5,272 nucleotides of DNA from an uncultured Phascolarctobacterium sp. Lineage in GTDB: Bacteria; Bacillota; Negativicutes; Acidaminococcales; Acidaminococcaceae. Both the position numbers and the translations under genes were made by a program. The stretch is taken from positions 1 to 5,272 of the forward strand of contig USBV01000109.1 of NCBI GenBank assembly GCA_900553055.1, written 5' to 3'. Below are positions 1 through 5,272 of this stretch, piece after piece. Within the stretch, counting starts at the first letter, position 1, and every line of letters begins with the position of its first letter. A model generated the notes under the pieces. It did not search any database, had not been told where the DNA came from, and saw only the letters and a program-made list of their open reading frames with translations.

Positions 1-794
1 TTTTAAAGCTCATCGAGCCCACCAGCGGCAAGATTATTTTCCAAGGCAACGATATTACCAAGCTGAGTCGTAAGGAAATGCGTCCTCTGCGCCAAAAAAT
101 GCAGATGGTGTTCCAGGACCCGTTCTCTTCCTTGGACCCGCGTGAAACCGTTATGCAGCTTATTAGCGAGCCCATTATCGAGCACAAGCTGATTAAGGGC
201 AAGGAAGCTATTGAAGAGCGCACCTTGGAGCTCATGCGCACGGTAGGCTTGGCTGAGCGCTATGCCAACGTTTATCCCCATGAGCTGGACGGCGGCCGCC
301 GCCAACGCATTGGTATTGCCCGTGCTTTGGCTATGAATCCGAAAATCATCGTCTGCGACGAGCCTGTTTCCGCACTGGACGTTTCCATTCAAGCGCAGAT
401 TTTGAATTTGCTTAAGCAATTGCAAAAGGATTTGGGTCTGACCTATATCTTCATCACTCATGATTTGTCCGTAGTAAAATATTTCTCCGATGATATCGCT
501 GTAATGTATATGGGGACCATGGTAGAGAAGGCTCCGGCTAACCTGCTCTTTAAGAATCCGCTGCATCCCTATACTAAGGCGCTGCTTTCCGCTATTCCTC
601 TGCCCATCGTGGGCAAGGATAAGCCCAAACGCCAAATTATTAAGGGTGAAATCACTGCTCCCATCAATTTACCGGACGCATGCCGCTTTATGAAGCGCTG
701 CGACTGCCCAGTAGAGGGTGTGTGCGACAAGGGCAATCCCGTGCTGCGTGAGGTTGAACCCAACCATTTCGTAGCCTGCTCTTGCGTGAAGTAA
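1..794 (+). CDS. Oligopeptide/dipeptide ABC transporter ATP-binding protein, OppF/DppF type (5'-truncated by window)
   Basis: This is a cytoplasmic ATPase subunit that would power peptide import through an Opp/Dpp-type permease. The frame is open from base 3 with no start; 263 residues are visible, and the family usually has about 320-330, so roughly 60 N-terminal residues with Walker A lie upstream. The first residues (LKLIEPTSGKI) are what normally follows Walker A. Counting from base 3: Q-loop VFQDP with Gln38; signature LDGGR at 95-99 in place of LSGGQ; Walker B IIVCDEP with Asp119 and catalytic Glu120; D-loop SALD at 123-126; H-loop His153. The C-terminal extension has the oligopeptide/dipeptide-type cysteine motif (Cys227, 233, 241, 259) plus extra Cys235 and Cys261; this extension separates Opp/Dpp ATPases from most other ABC ATPases. 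The ATG at 78 is internal, because homology continues upstream of it. Its partners would be upstream, outside the window. The exact substrate (oligopeptide, dipeptide, nickel) cannot be decided. Confidence 0.93.
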   Translation, partial: LKLIEPTSGKIIFQGNDITKLSRKEMRPLRQKMQMVFQDPFSSLDPRETVMQLISEPIIEHKLIKGKEAIEERTLELMRTVGLAERYANVYPHELDGGRRQRIGIARALAMNPKIIVCDEPVSALDVSIQAQILNLLKQLQKDLGLTYIFITHDLSVVKYFSDDIAVMYMGTMVEKAPANLLFKNPLHPYTKALLSAIPLPIVGKDKPKRQIIKGEITAPINLPDACRFMKRCDCPVEGVCDKGNPVLREVEPNHFVACSCVK

Positions 795-800
795 AAAATT

Positions 801-836
801 AGACCGATGAATCTAAATAGGTTCATCGGTCTTTTT
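801..836 (+). terminator. Intrinsic terminator of the peptide transporter operon
   Basis: A perfect 11-bp stem (AGACCGATGAA at 801-811 with TTCATCGGTCT at 822-832) encloses a 10-nt loop and is followed by a run of T (832-836). It begins 6 bp after the ABC gene stop codon. On the minus strand the stem is followed by AATTTTTT, so it could also act weakly against transcription arriving from rpsT. Confidence 0.92.
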
Positions 837-852
837 AATTAGCCTTTGTTAT

Positions 853-883
853 AAAAACAAAAAACCTGCTCCGAAGAGCAGGT
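853..883 (-). terminator. Intrinsic terminator of rpsT with UUCG tetraloop
   Basis: Read on the minus strand, ACCTGCTC, loop TTCG and GAGCAGGT (883 down to 864) form a perfect 8-bp stem closed by C(UUCG)G, an exceptionally stable tetraloop. The stem is followed by T6, G and T5. It lies about 33 bp after the rpsT stop codon and faces the plus-strand terminator at 801-836, giving a convergent terminator pair. Confidence 0.93.
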
Positions 884-915
884 CAGTCTTGTAAAAGTCA
901 ATTTAGCTACGTGGA

Positions 916-1179
916 TTAAGCCATAGCGTTTACTTTTTTTGCAAGTCTGGATTTTTTGCGAGCTGCAGCATTCTTGTGGATAATGCCTTTGCGAGCTGCT
1001 TTATCGAGCAAACCGGAAGCAACAGCCAGAGTAGCTTGAGCGTCTTCTTTAGCTGCGGTTTCAGTCAGAGCAACTACTTTACGGGAAGCATTACGAACAG
1101 CTGCTTTAACCGGAGCGTTCTTTGCACGACGTTCTGCGTCGGTTTTTACACTGCGGATGGAAGATTTAATGTTCGGCAA
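916..1179 (-). CDS. rpsT: 30S ribosomal protein S20
   Basis: This small basic primary-binding protein contacts 16S rRNA in the body of the 30S subunit. The 87-residue product matches the usual bacterial S20 length. It starts MPNIKSSIRSVKTDAERRA, a typical S20 N-terminus, and continues as a Lys/Ala/Arg-rich helical protein with GIIHKNAAARKKSRL near the C-terminus, the family's conserved end region. The start codon is TTG (1179-1177): it lies 6 nt after an excellent Shine-Dalgarno sequence, gives the conserved N-terminus, and no in-frame ATG is available. The gene stands alone between its own promoter and terminator and is transcribed divergently from lepA. E. coli rpsT also starts with UUG, and that weak start is linked to S20 autoregulation; similar control here is inference. 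Confidence 0.98.
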   Translation of the reverse strand: MPNIKSSIRSVKTDAERRAKNAPVKAAVRNASRKVVALTETAAKEDAQATLAVASGLLDKAARKGIIHKNAAARKKSRLAKKVNAMA

Positions 1180-1185
1180 CGAATT

Positions 1186-1194
1186 TCACCTCCT
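1186..1194 (-). promoter_or_regulatory. Ribosome binding site of rpsT
   Basis: The minus strand reads AGGAGGTGA, a full 9-base complement to the 16S rRNA 3' end, ending 6 nt before the TTG start. The unusually strong site supports choosing the TTG and probably compensates for it. Confidence 0.92.
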
Positions 1195-1214
1195 GATGAT
1201 TCTTGTACTGCAAT

Positions 1215-1243
1215 ATTCTAACATATTCCGCTCTTAAGTGCAA
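1215..1243 (-). promoter_or_regulatory. SigA/sigma70-type promoter of rpsT
   Basis: On the minus strand the -35 box is TTGCAC (1243-1238), then a 17-bp spacer, then -10 box TAGAAT (1220-1215), preceded by TGT, which makes an extended -10. Transcription would start near 1206-1209, leaving a leader of about 27-30 nt that is nearly filled by the ribosome binding site. A/T-rich sequence upstream (about 1250-1285) could act as an UP element, but that is inference. Confidence 0.75.
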
Positions 1244-1300
1244 GGGGTTTGTAAAAATATTTACTTATTCTAAGAAAAATACACTTTTGTTGCTTTCTTG

Positions 1301-1330
1301 TTTACATGCTTGACTGCTAGATGGTATAAT
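1301..1330 (+). promoter_or_regulatory. SigA/sigma70-type promoter of the lepA-cdaA-cdaR operon
   Basis: The -35 box is TTTACA (1301-1306), the spacer is 18 bp, and the -10 box is a perfect TATAAT (1325-1330) preceded by TGG, an extended -10. Transcription would start near 1337, giving a leader of about 45 nt before lepA. That leader is too short for a known c-di-AMP riboswitch, and none is seen. It is the only clear promoter found for the four plus-strand genes. Confidence 0.75.
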
Positions 1331-1360
1331 AATTAGTACTGAAAAAATAACTATGCTGCA

Positions 1361-1367
1361 AAAGGAG
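1361..1367 (+). promoter_or_regulatory. Ribosome binding site of lepA (long spacing)
   Basis: AAAGGAG is a good Shine-Dalgarno core, but it ends 14 nt before the ATG at 1382, longer than the usual 5-9 nt. An in-frame TAG at 1370-1372 excludes any earlier start, and the protein N-terminus at 1382 is the conserved one, so the spacing is a real feature of this gene. Confidence 0.65.
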
Positions 1368-1381
1368 CTTAGAGCACTACT

Positions 1382-3178
1382 ATGATTGAAAAAAATATCC
1401 GCAACTTTTCTATTATTGCCCATATAGATCATGGCAAATCTACGCTGGCTGACAGATTGATAGAATATACTGGTACCCTGAGTAAACGCGAGATGGAGGA
1501 GCAAATTTTGGACTCCATGGATTTGGAGCGTGAGCGTGGCATCACCATTAAGGCTCAGGCTGTGCGCAGCATGTATAAGGCTCGCAATGGCGAAGAATAT
1601 ATGCTGAATTTTATTGATACTCCCGGTCATGTGGACTTTACCTATGAGGTTTCCCGTGCTTTGGCAGCCTGCGAGGGCGCGCTTTTAGTAATCGACGCAA
1701 CCCAGGGCATTGAAGCACAAACCTTGGCCAATGTTTATTTAGCATTGGATAATGATTTAGAGATTATCCCTGTTATTAATAAGATTGATCTGCCCAGTGC
1801 TGACCCTGAGCATGTGAAGAAGGAAATAGAGGACGTAATTGGCATTGATGCCAGCGATGCTGTTTTGTGCAGCGCAAAGACCGGACTTGGCATTGAGGAT
1901 GTGCTTGAGGCGATTGTAGAGCGCATTCCTGCTCCCTCCGGCAATGGCGAGGCACCGCTGAAGGCGCTTGTGTTCGACTCTAAGTTCGATGCCTATAAGG
2001 GCGTTGTGCTTTACATCCGTGTGATGGAGGGGCGCATCAAAAAAGGTATGAAAATACGCATGATGGCTACAGGTGCTGAATTTGAGGTTACTGAGGTTGG
2101 CTATTTTAAACCCGGTATTGTGAATGTGGATGAGCTTGAGGAGGGCCAGGTAGGCTTCTTCGCAGCCAGCATTAAAAACGTGCGTGATGCGCGCGTAGGC
2201 GATACTGTTACTGATGCTAATAATCCGGCAGAGCGTCCTCTGCCCGGCTATCGCAAGGCTACTCCGATGGTTTATTGCGGCCTTTATCCTGTGGAAAACA
2301 GCGATTACGACAATCTGCGTGATGCGCTGGAAAAGCTGCAGCTTAACGATGCTTCCCTTGTTTTTGAGCCTGAGACTTCTACCGCGCTAGGCTTTGGCTT
2401 CCGCTGCGGCTTCTTAGGTCTGCTGCATATGGATGTAATTAAGGAGCGCTTGGAGCGCGAGTATAATCTGGCCTTAATTACTACAGCGCCCAACGTAATT
2501 TACGAGGTAATTCGTACTAATGGTGATGTTGAGATGGTGGATAACCCGTCCCTCTTCCCAGACCCGACTGTTATTGACCACGTCGAGGAGCCATATGTGA
2601 ATGCTACGATTATTGTGCCCAAGGATTATGTGGGCGCGGTAATGGAGCTGAGCCAGGAAAAACGCGGCGAGTACGATAATATGACCTATCTTGACGATAC
2701 GCGCGTGATGATTCATTATGCTTTGCCCTTAAGTGAGATTATTTTTGACTACTTCGACCGCTTAAAATCTGCTACACGTGGCTATGCTTCATTGGATTAC
2801 GAGCTGAGCGGCTATCGTTATTCCAATTTGGTAAAGGTGGATATTCTTTTAAACGGCGAGCCAGTGGACGCTTTAAGTGCTATTGTACATAAGGATAGTG
2901 CTCAAGTGCGCGGTCGTCAGCTGGTAGAGAAGCTGCGCAGTATCATTCCTCGTCAGATGTTTGAAATTCCTGTGCAGGCTGCGATTGGCAATAAGGTTAT
3001 TGCGCGCGAGAACGTGCGTGCTATGCGTAAGGACGTTTTGGCTAAGTGCTATGGCGGCGATATCAGCCGTAAGCGCAAGCTGCTGGAGAAGCAAAAGGAA
3101 GGCAAGAAACGCATGAAGCAGGTGGGCAGTGTGGAGCTGCCGCAGGAAGCATTCATGGCAATACTTAAGATGGACTAA
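1382..3178 (+). CDS. lepA: Elongation factor 4 (LepA), ribosome-associated GTPase
   Basis: EF4/LepA is a translational GTPase related to EF-G that binds the ribosome. Proposed roles are back-translocation, rescue of stalled ribosomes, and initiation or 30S biogenesis. At 598 residues it is the normal family length. All G motifs are visible: G1 AHIDHGKS (13-20), G2 RGIT (52-55), G3 DTPGH (79-83, with the catalytic His83), G4 NKID (133-136) and G5 SAK (164-166). The EF-G-like domains follow, including [15 protein letters not shown] around 336-350. The LepA-specific basic C-terminal domain closes the protein ([20 protein letters not shown], then VELPQEAF near the end). It is the first gene of the operon and cdaA starts 15 bp after its stop. 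In Bacillus subtilis, lepA sits elsewhere, next to hemN, so this neighbourhood differs. The gene is intact with no missing key residue. Confidence 0.98.
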   Translation: MIEKNIRNFSIIAHIDHGKSTLADRLIEYTGTLSKREMEEQILDSMDLERERGITIKAQAVRSMYKARNGEEYMLNFIDTPGHVDFTYEVSRALAACEGALLVIDATQGIEAQTLANVYLALDNDLEIIPVINKIDLPSADPEHVKKEIEDVIGIDASDAVLCSAKTGLGIEDVLEAIVERIPAPSGNGEAPLKALVFDSKFDAYKGVVLYIRVMEGRIKKGMKIRMMATGAEFEVTEVGYFKPGIVNVDELEEGQVGFFAASIKNVRDARVGDTVTDANNPAERPLPGYRKATPMVYCGLYPVENSDYDNLRDALEKLQLNDASLVFEPETSTALGFGFRCGFLGLLHMDVIKERLEREYNLALITTAPNVIYEVIRTNGDVEMVDNPSLFPDPTVIDHVEEPYVNATIIVPKDYVGAVMELSQEKRGEYDNMTYLDDTRVMIHYALPLSEIIFDYFDRLKSATRGYASLDYELSGYRYSNLVKVDILLNGEPVDALSAIVHKDSAQVRGRQLVEKLRSIIPRQMFEIPVQAAIGNKVIARENVRAMRKDVLAKCYGGDISRKRKLLEKQKEGKKRMKQVGSVELPQEAFMAILKMD

Positions 3179-3182
3179 TGGC

Positions 3183-3188
3183 AGGTGA
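3183..3188 (+). promoter_or_regulatory. Ribosome binding site deciding the cdaA start
   Basis: AGGTGA ends 5 nt before the ATG at 3194. The GTG at 3185 that could extend the frame by three codons lies inside this site and has no Shine-Dalgarno sequence of its own, so ATG 3194 is preferred. Confidence 0.7.
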
Positions 3189-3193
3189 ATTTT

Positions 3194-4033
3194 ATGATAG
3201 TACAACTGCAGGGCCTCGTTGCTACCATCGGTATTCTTGATATTATCGATATTGTGGTAGTGGCCTATTTCCTCTATCGCTTATATTTGATGTTGAAAAA
3301 CACTCGTGCTGCCACCTTGGTCAAGGGCTTATTAGTGCTGGTGGCCTTTATGATTGTATGCCGCACCTTGAACTTGCACGTTATCAGTTGGCTTTTGGAA
3401 AAGAGCATGACGGTGATCATGGTTGCACTACCAGTTGTTTTCCAACCGGAGCTGCGCCGTGCATTGGAGCAAATTGGTCGTGGCAAGCTGTTTCGTAAGG
3501 GTAGCGAGCTGGATGAGCAAGAGCTGGATGCAATGCTGGAGGATGTGGCTGCCGCAACCAAGGTTATGAGCAAGGCTAAGGTGGGTGCTTTGATGGTTTT
3601 TGAACGTGCTACTGGCTTAGTAGAGCGCATTGAAACTGGTGTGCCCATTGATGGCTTGGTAAGCAGTGGCTTGATTCAAAATATTTTCGTCAAGGATACG
3701 CCCTTACACGATGGTGCCGTTGTTATTCGTGGCAATAGGATTGTGGCTGCTTGCTGTTTGCTGCCTTTAACAGAAAACCGCAATTTGAGCCAGGAGCTGG
3801 GCACGCGTCACCGTGCAGCTATTGGTATATCCGAGCAATCCGATGCCATGGTGCTGGTTGTGAGTGAAGAAACGGGTGCGATTTCCATCGCTCGTAATGG
3901 TGAGCTTATGCGCTATTTGACTGTGGAGGACGTGAAGGAAATTTTGCGCAATGCGATTATCCAACCCCATGTAGCTGTTAAGGATAATCTTTTGGATAAA
4001 ATAAAAGGCATGTTTGGCGGTGAGAAAAAATGA
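3194..4033 (+). CDS. cdaA: Membrane diadenylate cyclase CdaA (DacA), makes cyclic di-AMP
   Basis: CdaA condenses two ATP molecules into c-di-AMP, the second messenger that controls potassium and osmolyte uptake and cell-wall homeostasis in Bacillota. The 279-residue product has the usual layout: three N-terminal membrane helices (about 14-34, 41-57 and 62-82), a linker helix rich in charged residues (about 85-125), then the cytoplasmic DAC domain. The catalytic motifs are intact: DGA at 173-175 within PLHDGAVVIRGN, and RHR at 205-207 within GTRHRAAIG. VSEETG follows at 223-228. The start is ATG 3194, chosen for its ribosome binding site; GTG 3185 would add three residues. The gene lies 15 bp after lepA and overlaps cdaR by 4 bp (ATGA), which implies translational coupling with its regulator. 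It is probably expressed from the lepA promoter. The family assignment is very secure. Confidence 0.97.
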   Translation: MIVQLQGLVATIGILDIIDIVVVAYFLYRLYLMLKNTRAATLVKGLLVLVAFMIVCRTLNLHVISWLLEKSMTVIMVALPVVFQPELRRALEQIGRGKLFRKGSELDEQELDAMLEDVAAATKVMSKAKVGALMVFERATGLVERIETGVPIDGLVSSGLIQNIFVKDTPLHDGAVVIRGNRIVAACCLLPLTENRNLSQELGTRHRAAIGISEQSDAMVLVVSEETGAISIARNGELMRYLTVEDVKEILRNAIIQPHVAVKDNLLDKIKGMFGGEKK

Positions 4034-4962
4034 AATTCTTCGAAGATTTAATACGCAAGGAAAATTTATTCGCCCGCATAATTTGTCTTTTGGTGGCCTG
4101 CGGTCTGTGGGTTTATGTTATGACGGACCTAAACCCCATCATGGAGCGCAATGTTGAGGTGCGCCTTCAGCAGATGAATTTGCCTAATAATATGATGGTT
4201 TTTAACGCACCGAATAAGGTTGTGGTAAAGGTGCGTGGCACCAGGACCAAGGTGAGCGATAATTTGGAGAATAAAATTGTTGCTTCTATCAATCTGAAAT
4301 CGGTGACGGAGGGACAGCAAACAGTGCCGGTTAAGGTTAGCTTTGCCAATGGTGATGTGGTACAGGTTATTCCTAGTGAGGTTTCTGTTTATGTGGATAC
4401 CGTGAGCGAGAAAAAGGTGCCTGTTATTACCCGGATTGTGGGCGCAGTATCCAACGATATGACTATTGGGCATAGTGTGATTACCCCCGCTCAGGTTACT
4501 TTACGTGGCGCCACTCATCGGATTGATAAGGTTAACAAGGTTGTGGCTCCCATCGATGTGACGGATCATCAGGGCGATTTCCAAACCGAAAGCGAGCTGG
4601 TGGCCGTAAGTGAAGATGGCTATGATATTCCCAATATGAAAATTATTCCCGAACGGGTTATGGTGCAGGCTACTATGGTTAGCCAAATGCTTTCGGTTGA
4701 TATTCCGGTGAAGCTGGTTATGAGTGGCGAGCTGCCCAAGGGCATTATCGTGACAAAGAGCGAAGTTTTGCCAGATAAGGTGCGCATTACTGCGCCTCCT
4801 TCCATGCTTAAGGAGTTGAAGGCGATTAATACCAAGCCCGTGGATGTTTCTAAGCTGGAGGGTAGCATGGTGGTAGCGGCGGAGCTGGATTTGCCTGAAA
4901 AGGTGATTCCGGAGCTGCGCACAGTGCAGATTCGTCTGTCGGTAGAAAGGCAAAATCAATAA
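4030..4962 (+). CDS. cdaR: CdaA regulatory protein CdaR (YbbR-domain protein)
   Basis: CdaR is anchored in the membrane by one helix and exposes YbbR domains outside the cytoplasm; in studied Bacillota it binds CdaA and modulates c-di-AMP synthesis. The 310-residue product has a short cytoplasmic N-terminus, one hydrophobic segment (about 13-31, FARIICLLVACGLWVYVMT) and then beta-rich repeats. Three YbbR-like repeats can be traced by recurring strand patterns: about 36-124 (VVVKVRGTRTKV), 128-216 (AQVTLRGATHRIDKV) and 220-306 (DKVRITAPPSMLKEL). B. subtilis CdaR has four such domains, so this form is shorter. No cysteine is present in the exported part. The start codon overlaps the cdaA stop as ATGA, with GGTGAG 5 nt upstream as ribosome binding site. 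The function is inferred from family and pairing; the exact domain edges are estimates. Confidence 0.94.
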   Translation: MKFFEDLIRKENLFARIICLLVACGLWVYVMTDLNPIMERNVEVRLQQMNLPNNMMVFNAPNKVVVKVRGTRTKVSDNLENKIVASINLKSVTEGQQTVPVKVSFANGDVVQVIPSEVSVYVDTVSEKKVPVITRIVGAVSNDMTIGHSVITPAQVTLRGATHRIDKVNKVVAPIDVTDHQGDFQTESELVAVSEDGYDIPNMKIIPERVMVQATMVSQMLSVDIPVKLVMSGELPKGIIVTKSEVLPDKVRITAPPSMLKELKAINTKPVDVSKLEGSMVVAAELDLPEKVIPELRTVQIRLSVERQNQ

Positions 4963-5272
4963 ATGATGCAGTTAAAGATTAATAATGTGCGCATTAGCTT
5001 GTTGCATGAGTGTAGCTTGGAGCAGGCTGTGTGTAAAAAGCTTGGCTTGCCCGCCAACGCGTTGGGGCAGCTCAGGCTTTTGCGCAAGGCTGTGGATGCG
5101 CGCAAAAAGAATGAAATCTGCCTCAATCACCATGTATTGGCTGAGGTGGATGTAAATAAGAATGGTCGCTTGGGCAAGCGTCTTTTAGCTGACCGGGATG
5201 TGGCTGTTTATGAGGAGCCAGCTAAAACTAGCTTAACTTTGGGGACGCTGCCCTTAGCAGCACCGCCGATAG
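4963..5272 (+). CDS. FAD-dependent dehydrogenase-like protein, COG2509 family (3'-truncated by window)
   Basis: Only the first 103 residues are visible, with no stop codon before the window end. The sequence fits the N-terminal domain of the uncharacterised COG2509 'FAD-dependent dehydrogenase' family: a beta-strand start (MQLKINNVRISL), a helix, then LLRKAVDARKKNEI at 39-52, which resembles the family's conserved KxxDARKK segment. The hydrophobic run LPLAAPPI at the end is where the Rossmann strand and GxGxxG FAD-binding motif normally begin; the glycines themselves are outside the window. The ATG at 4963 directly abuts the cdaR stop codon, with AGAAAGG at 4944-4950 as a possible ribosome binding site 12 nt upstream; ATG 4966 is an alternative. 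In related bacteria a gene of this family can stand between ybbR and glmM, as I recall. Its biochemical role is unknown. Confidence is high for a real gene, moderate for the family. Confidence 0.8.
   Translation, partial: MMQLKINNVRISLLHECSLEQAVCKKLGLPANALGQLRLLRKAVDARKKNEICLNHHVLAEVDVNKNGRLGKRLLADRDVAVYEEPAKTSLTLGTLPLAAPPI

Noticed and set aside
78..80. ATG at 78 as the real start of the ABC ATPase
   Set aside because: The frame is open to the window edge and the upstream residues match the conserved segment after Walker A, so the gene is cut by the window.
291..300. GC-rich palindrome GGCGGCCGCC inside the ABC gene
   Set aside because: It simply encodes the Gly-Gly-Arg of the signature region; no second copy or regulatory context.
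3..635. Long minus-strand open frame (about 210 codons) antisense to the ABC ATPase
   Set aside because: It lies wholly opposite a well-conserved ATPase gene, its translation shows no recognisable domain, and it has no credible start context; it is a codon-bias shadow.
976..1221. Plus-strand open frame opposite rpsT
   Set aside because: It lies almost entirely antisense to a certain ribosomal protein gene and runs into the promoter region; no ribosome binding site or family resemblance.
1251..1285. Small A/T-rich inverted repeats (GTAAA/TTTAC and CTTA/TAAG) between the divergent promoters
   Set aside because: Arms of 4-5 bp in A/T-rich DNA are expected by chance; not enough to call an operator.
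1310..1330. TTGACT as the -35 box of the lepA promoter
   Set aside because: It lies only 9 bp before TATAAT, far too close; TTTACA at 1301-1306 with an 18-bp spacer fits.
1331..1381. Possible c-di-AMP riboswitch or leader regulating lepA-cdaA
   Set aside because: The predicted leader is only about 45 nt with no visible structured element; ydaO-type riboswitches are well over 100 nt.
4501..4959. Minus-strand open frame of about 152 codons opposite cdaR
   Set aside because: The His/Asn/Leu-rich translation is typical of an antisense shadow, and the plus-strand frame is a clear YbbR protein.

Overview
The window looks like a core-genome segment of a Bacillota (Firmicutes) bacterium. It has moderate GC content, strong AGGAGG-type ribosome binding sites and sigma70/SigA-type promoters. 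The cdaA-cdaR (ybbR) pair followed by a COG2509-type FAD protein is an arrangement I associate with Bacillota. The protein sequences suggest the Negativicutes (for example an Acidaminococcaceae/Phascolarctobacterium-like organism), but that is an impression with low to moderate confidence, not something proven here.

Layout. Positions 1-794 (+) hold the 3' part of an oligopeptide/dipeptide ABC transporter ATPase (OppF/DppF type); its Walker A motif lies before the window. It ends in a perfect 11-bp-stem intrinsic terminator. A second intrinsic terminator, pointing the other way and carrying a UUCG tetraloop, closes rpsT (ribosomal protein S20, minus strand, 916-1179). The S20 gene starts with TTG behind a near-perfect Shine-Dalgarno sequence. 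A roughly 200-bp divergent intergenic region (1180-1381) carries a promoter for rpsT on the minus strand and one for lepA on the plus strand, both with extended -10 elements.

From 1382 to the end, four plus-strand genes are tightly packed and probably form one operon: lepA (elongation factor 4), cdaA (membrane diadenylate cyclase that makes c-di-AMP), cdaR/ybbR (its membrane-anchored extracytoplasmic regulator, overlapping cdaA by 4 bp), and the beginning of a COG2509-type FAD-dependent dehydrogenase whose ATG directly abuts the cdaR stop codon. The gaps are 15 bp, -4 bp and 0 bp. No terminator or obvious promoter is visible between them, so the translation factor and the c-di-AMP module are likely co-transcribed from the promoter at 1301-1330.

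No mobile element, CRISPR array, tRNA or clear riboswitch was seen. I did not find a convincing undescribed system. The points most worth following up are the degenerate ABC signature (LDGGR instead of LSGGQ), the extra cysteines at the C-terminus of the transporter ATPase, the linkage of lepA to cdaAR, the three-domain CdaR, and the uncharacterised FAD protein coupled to it.
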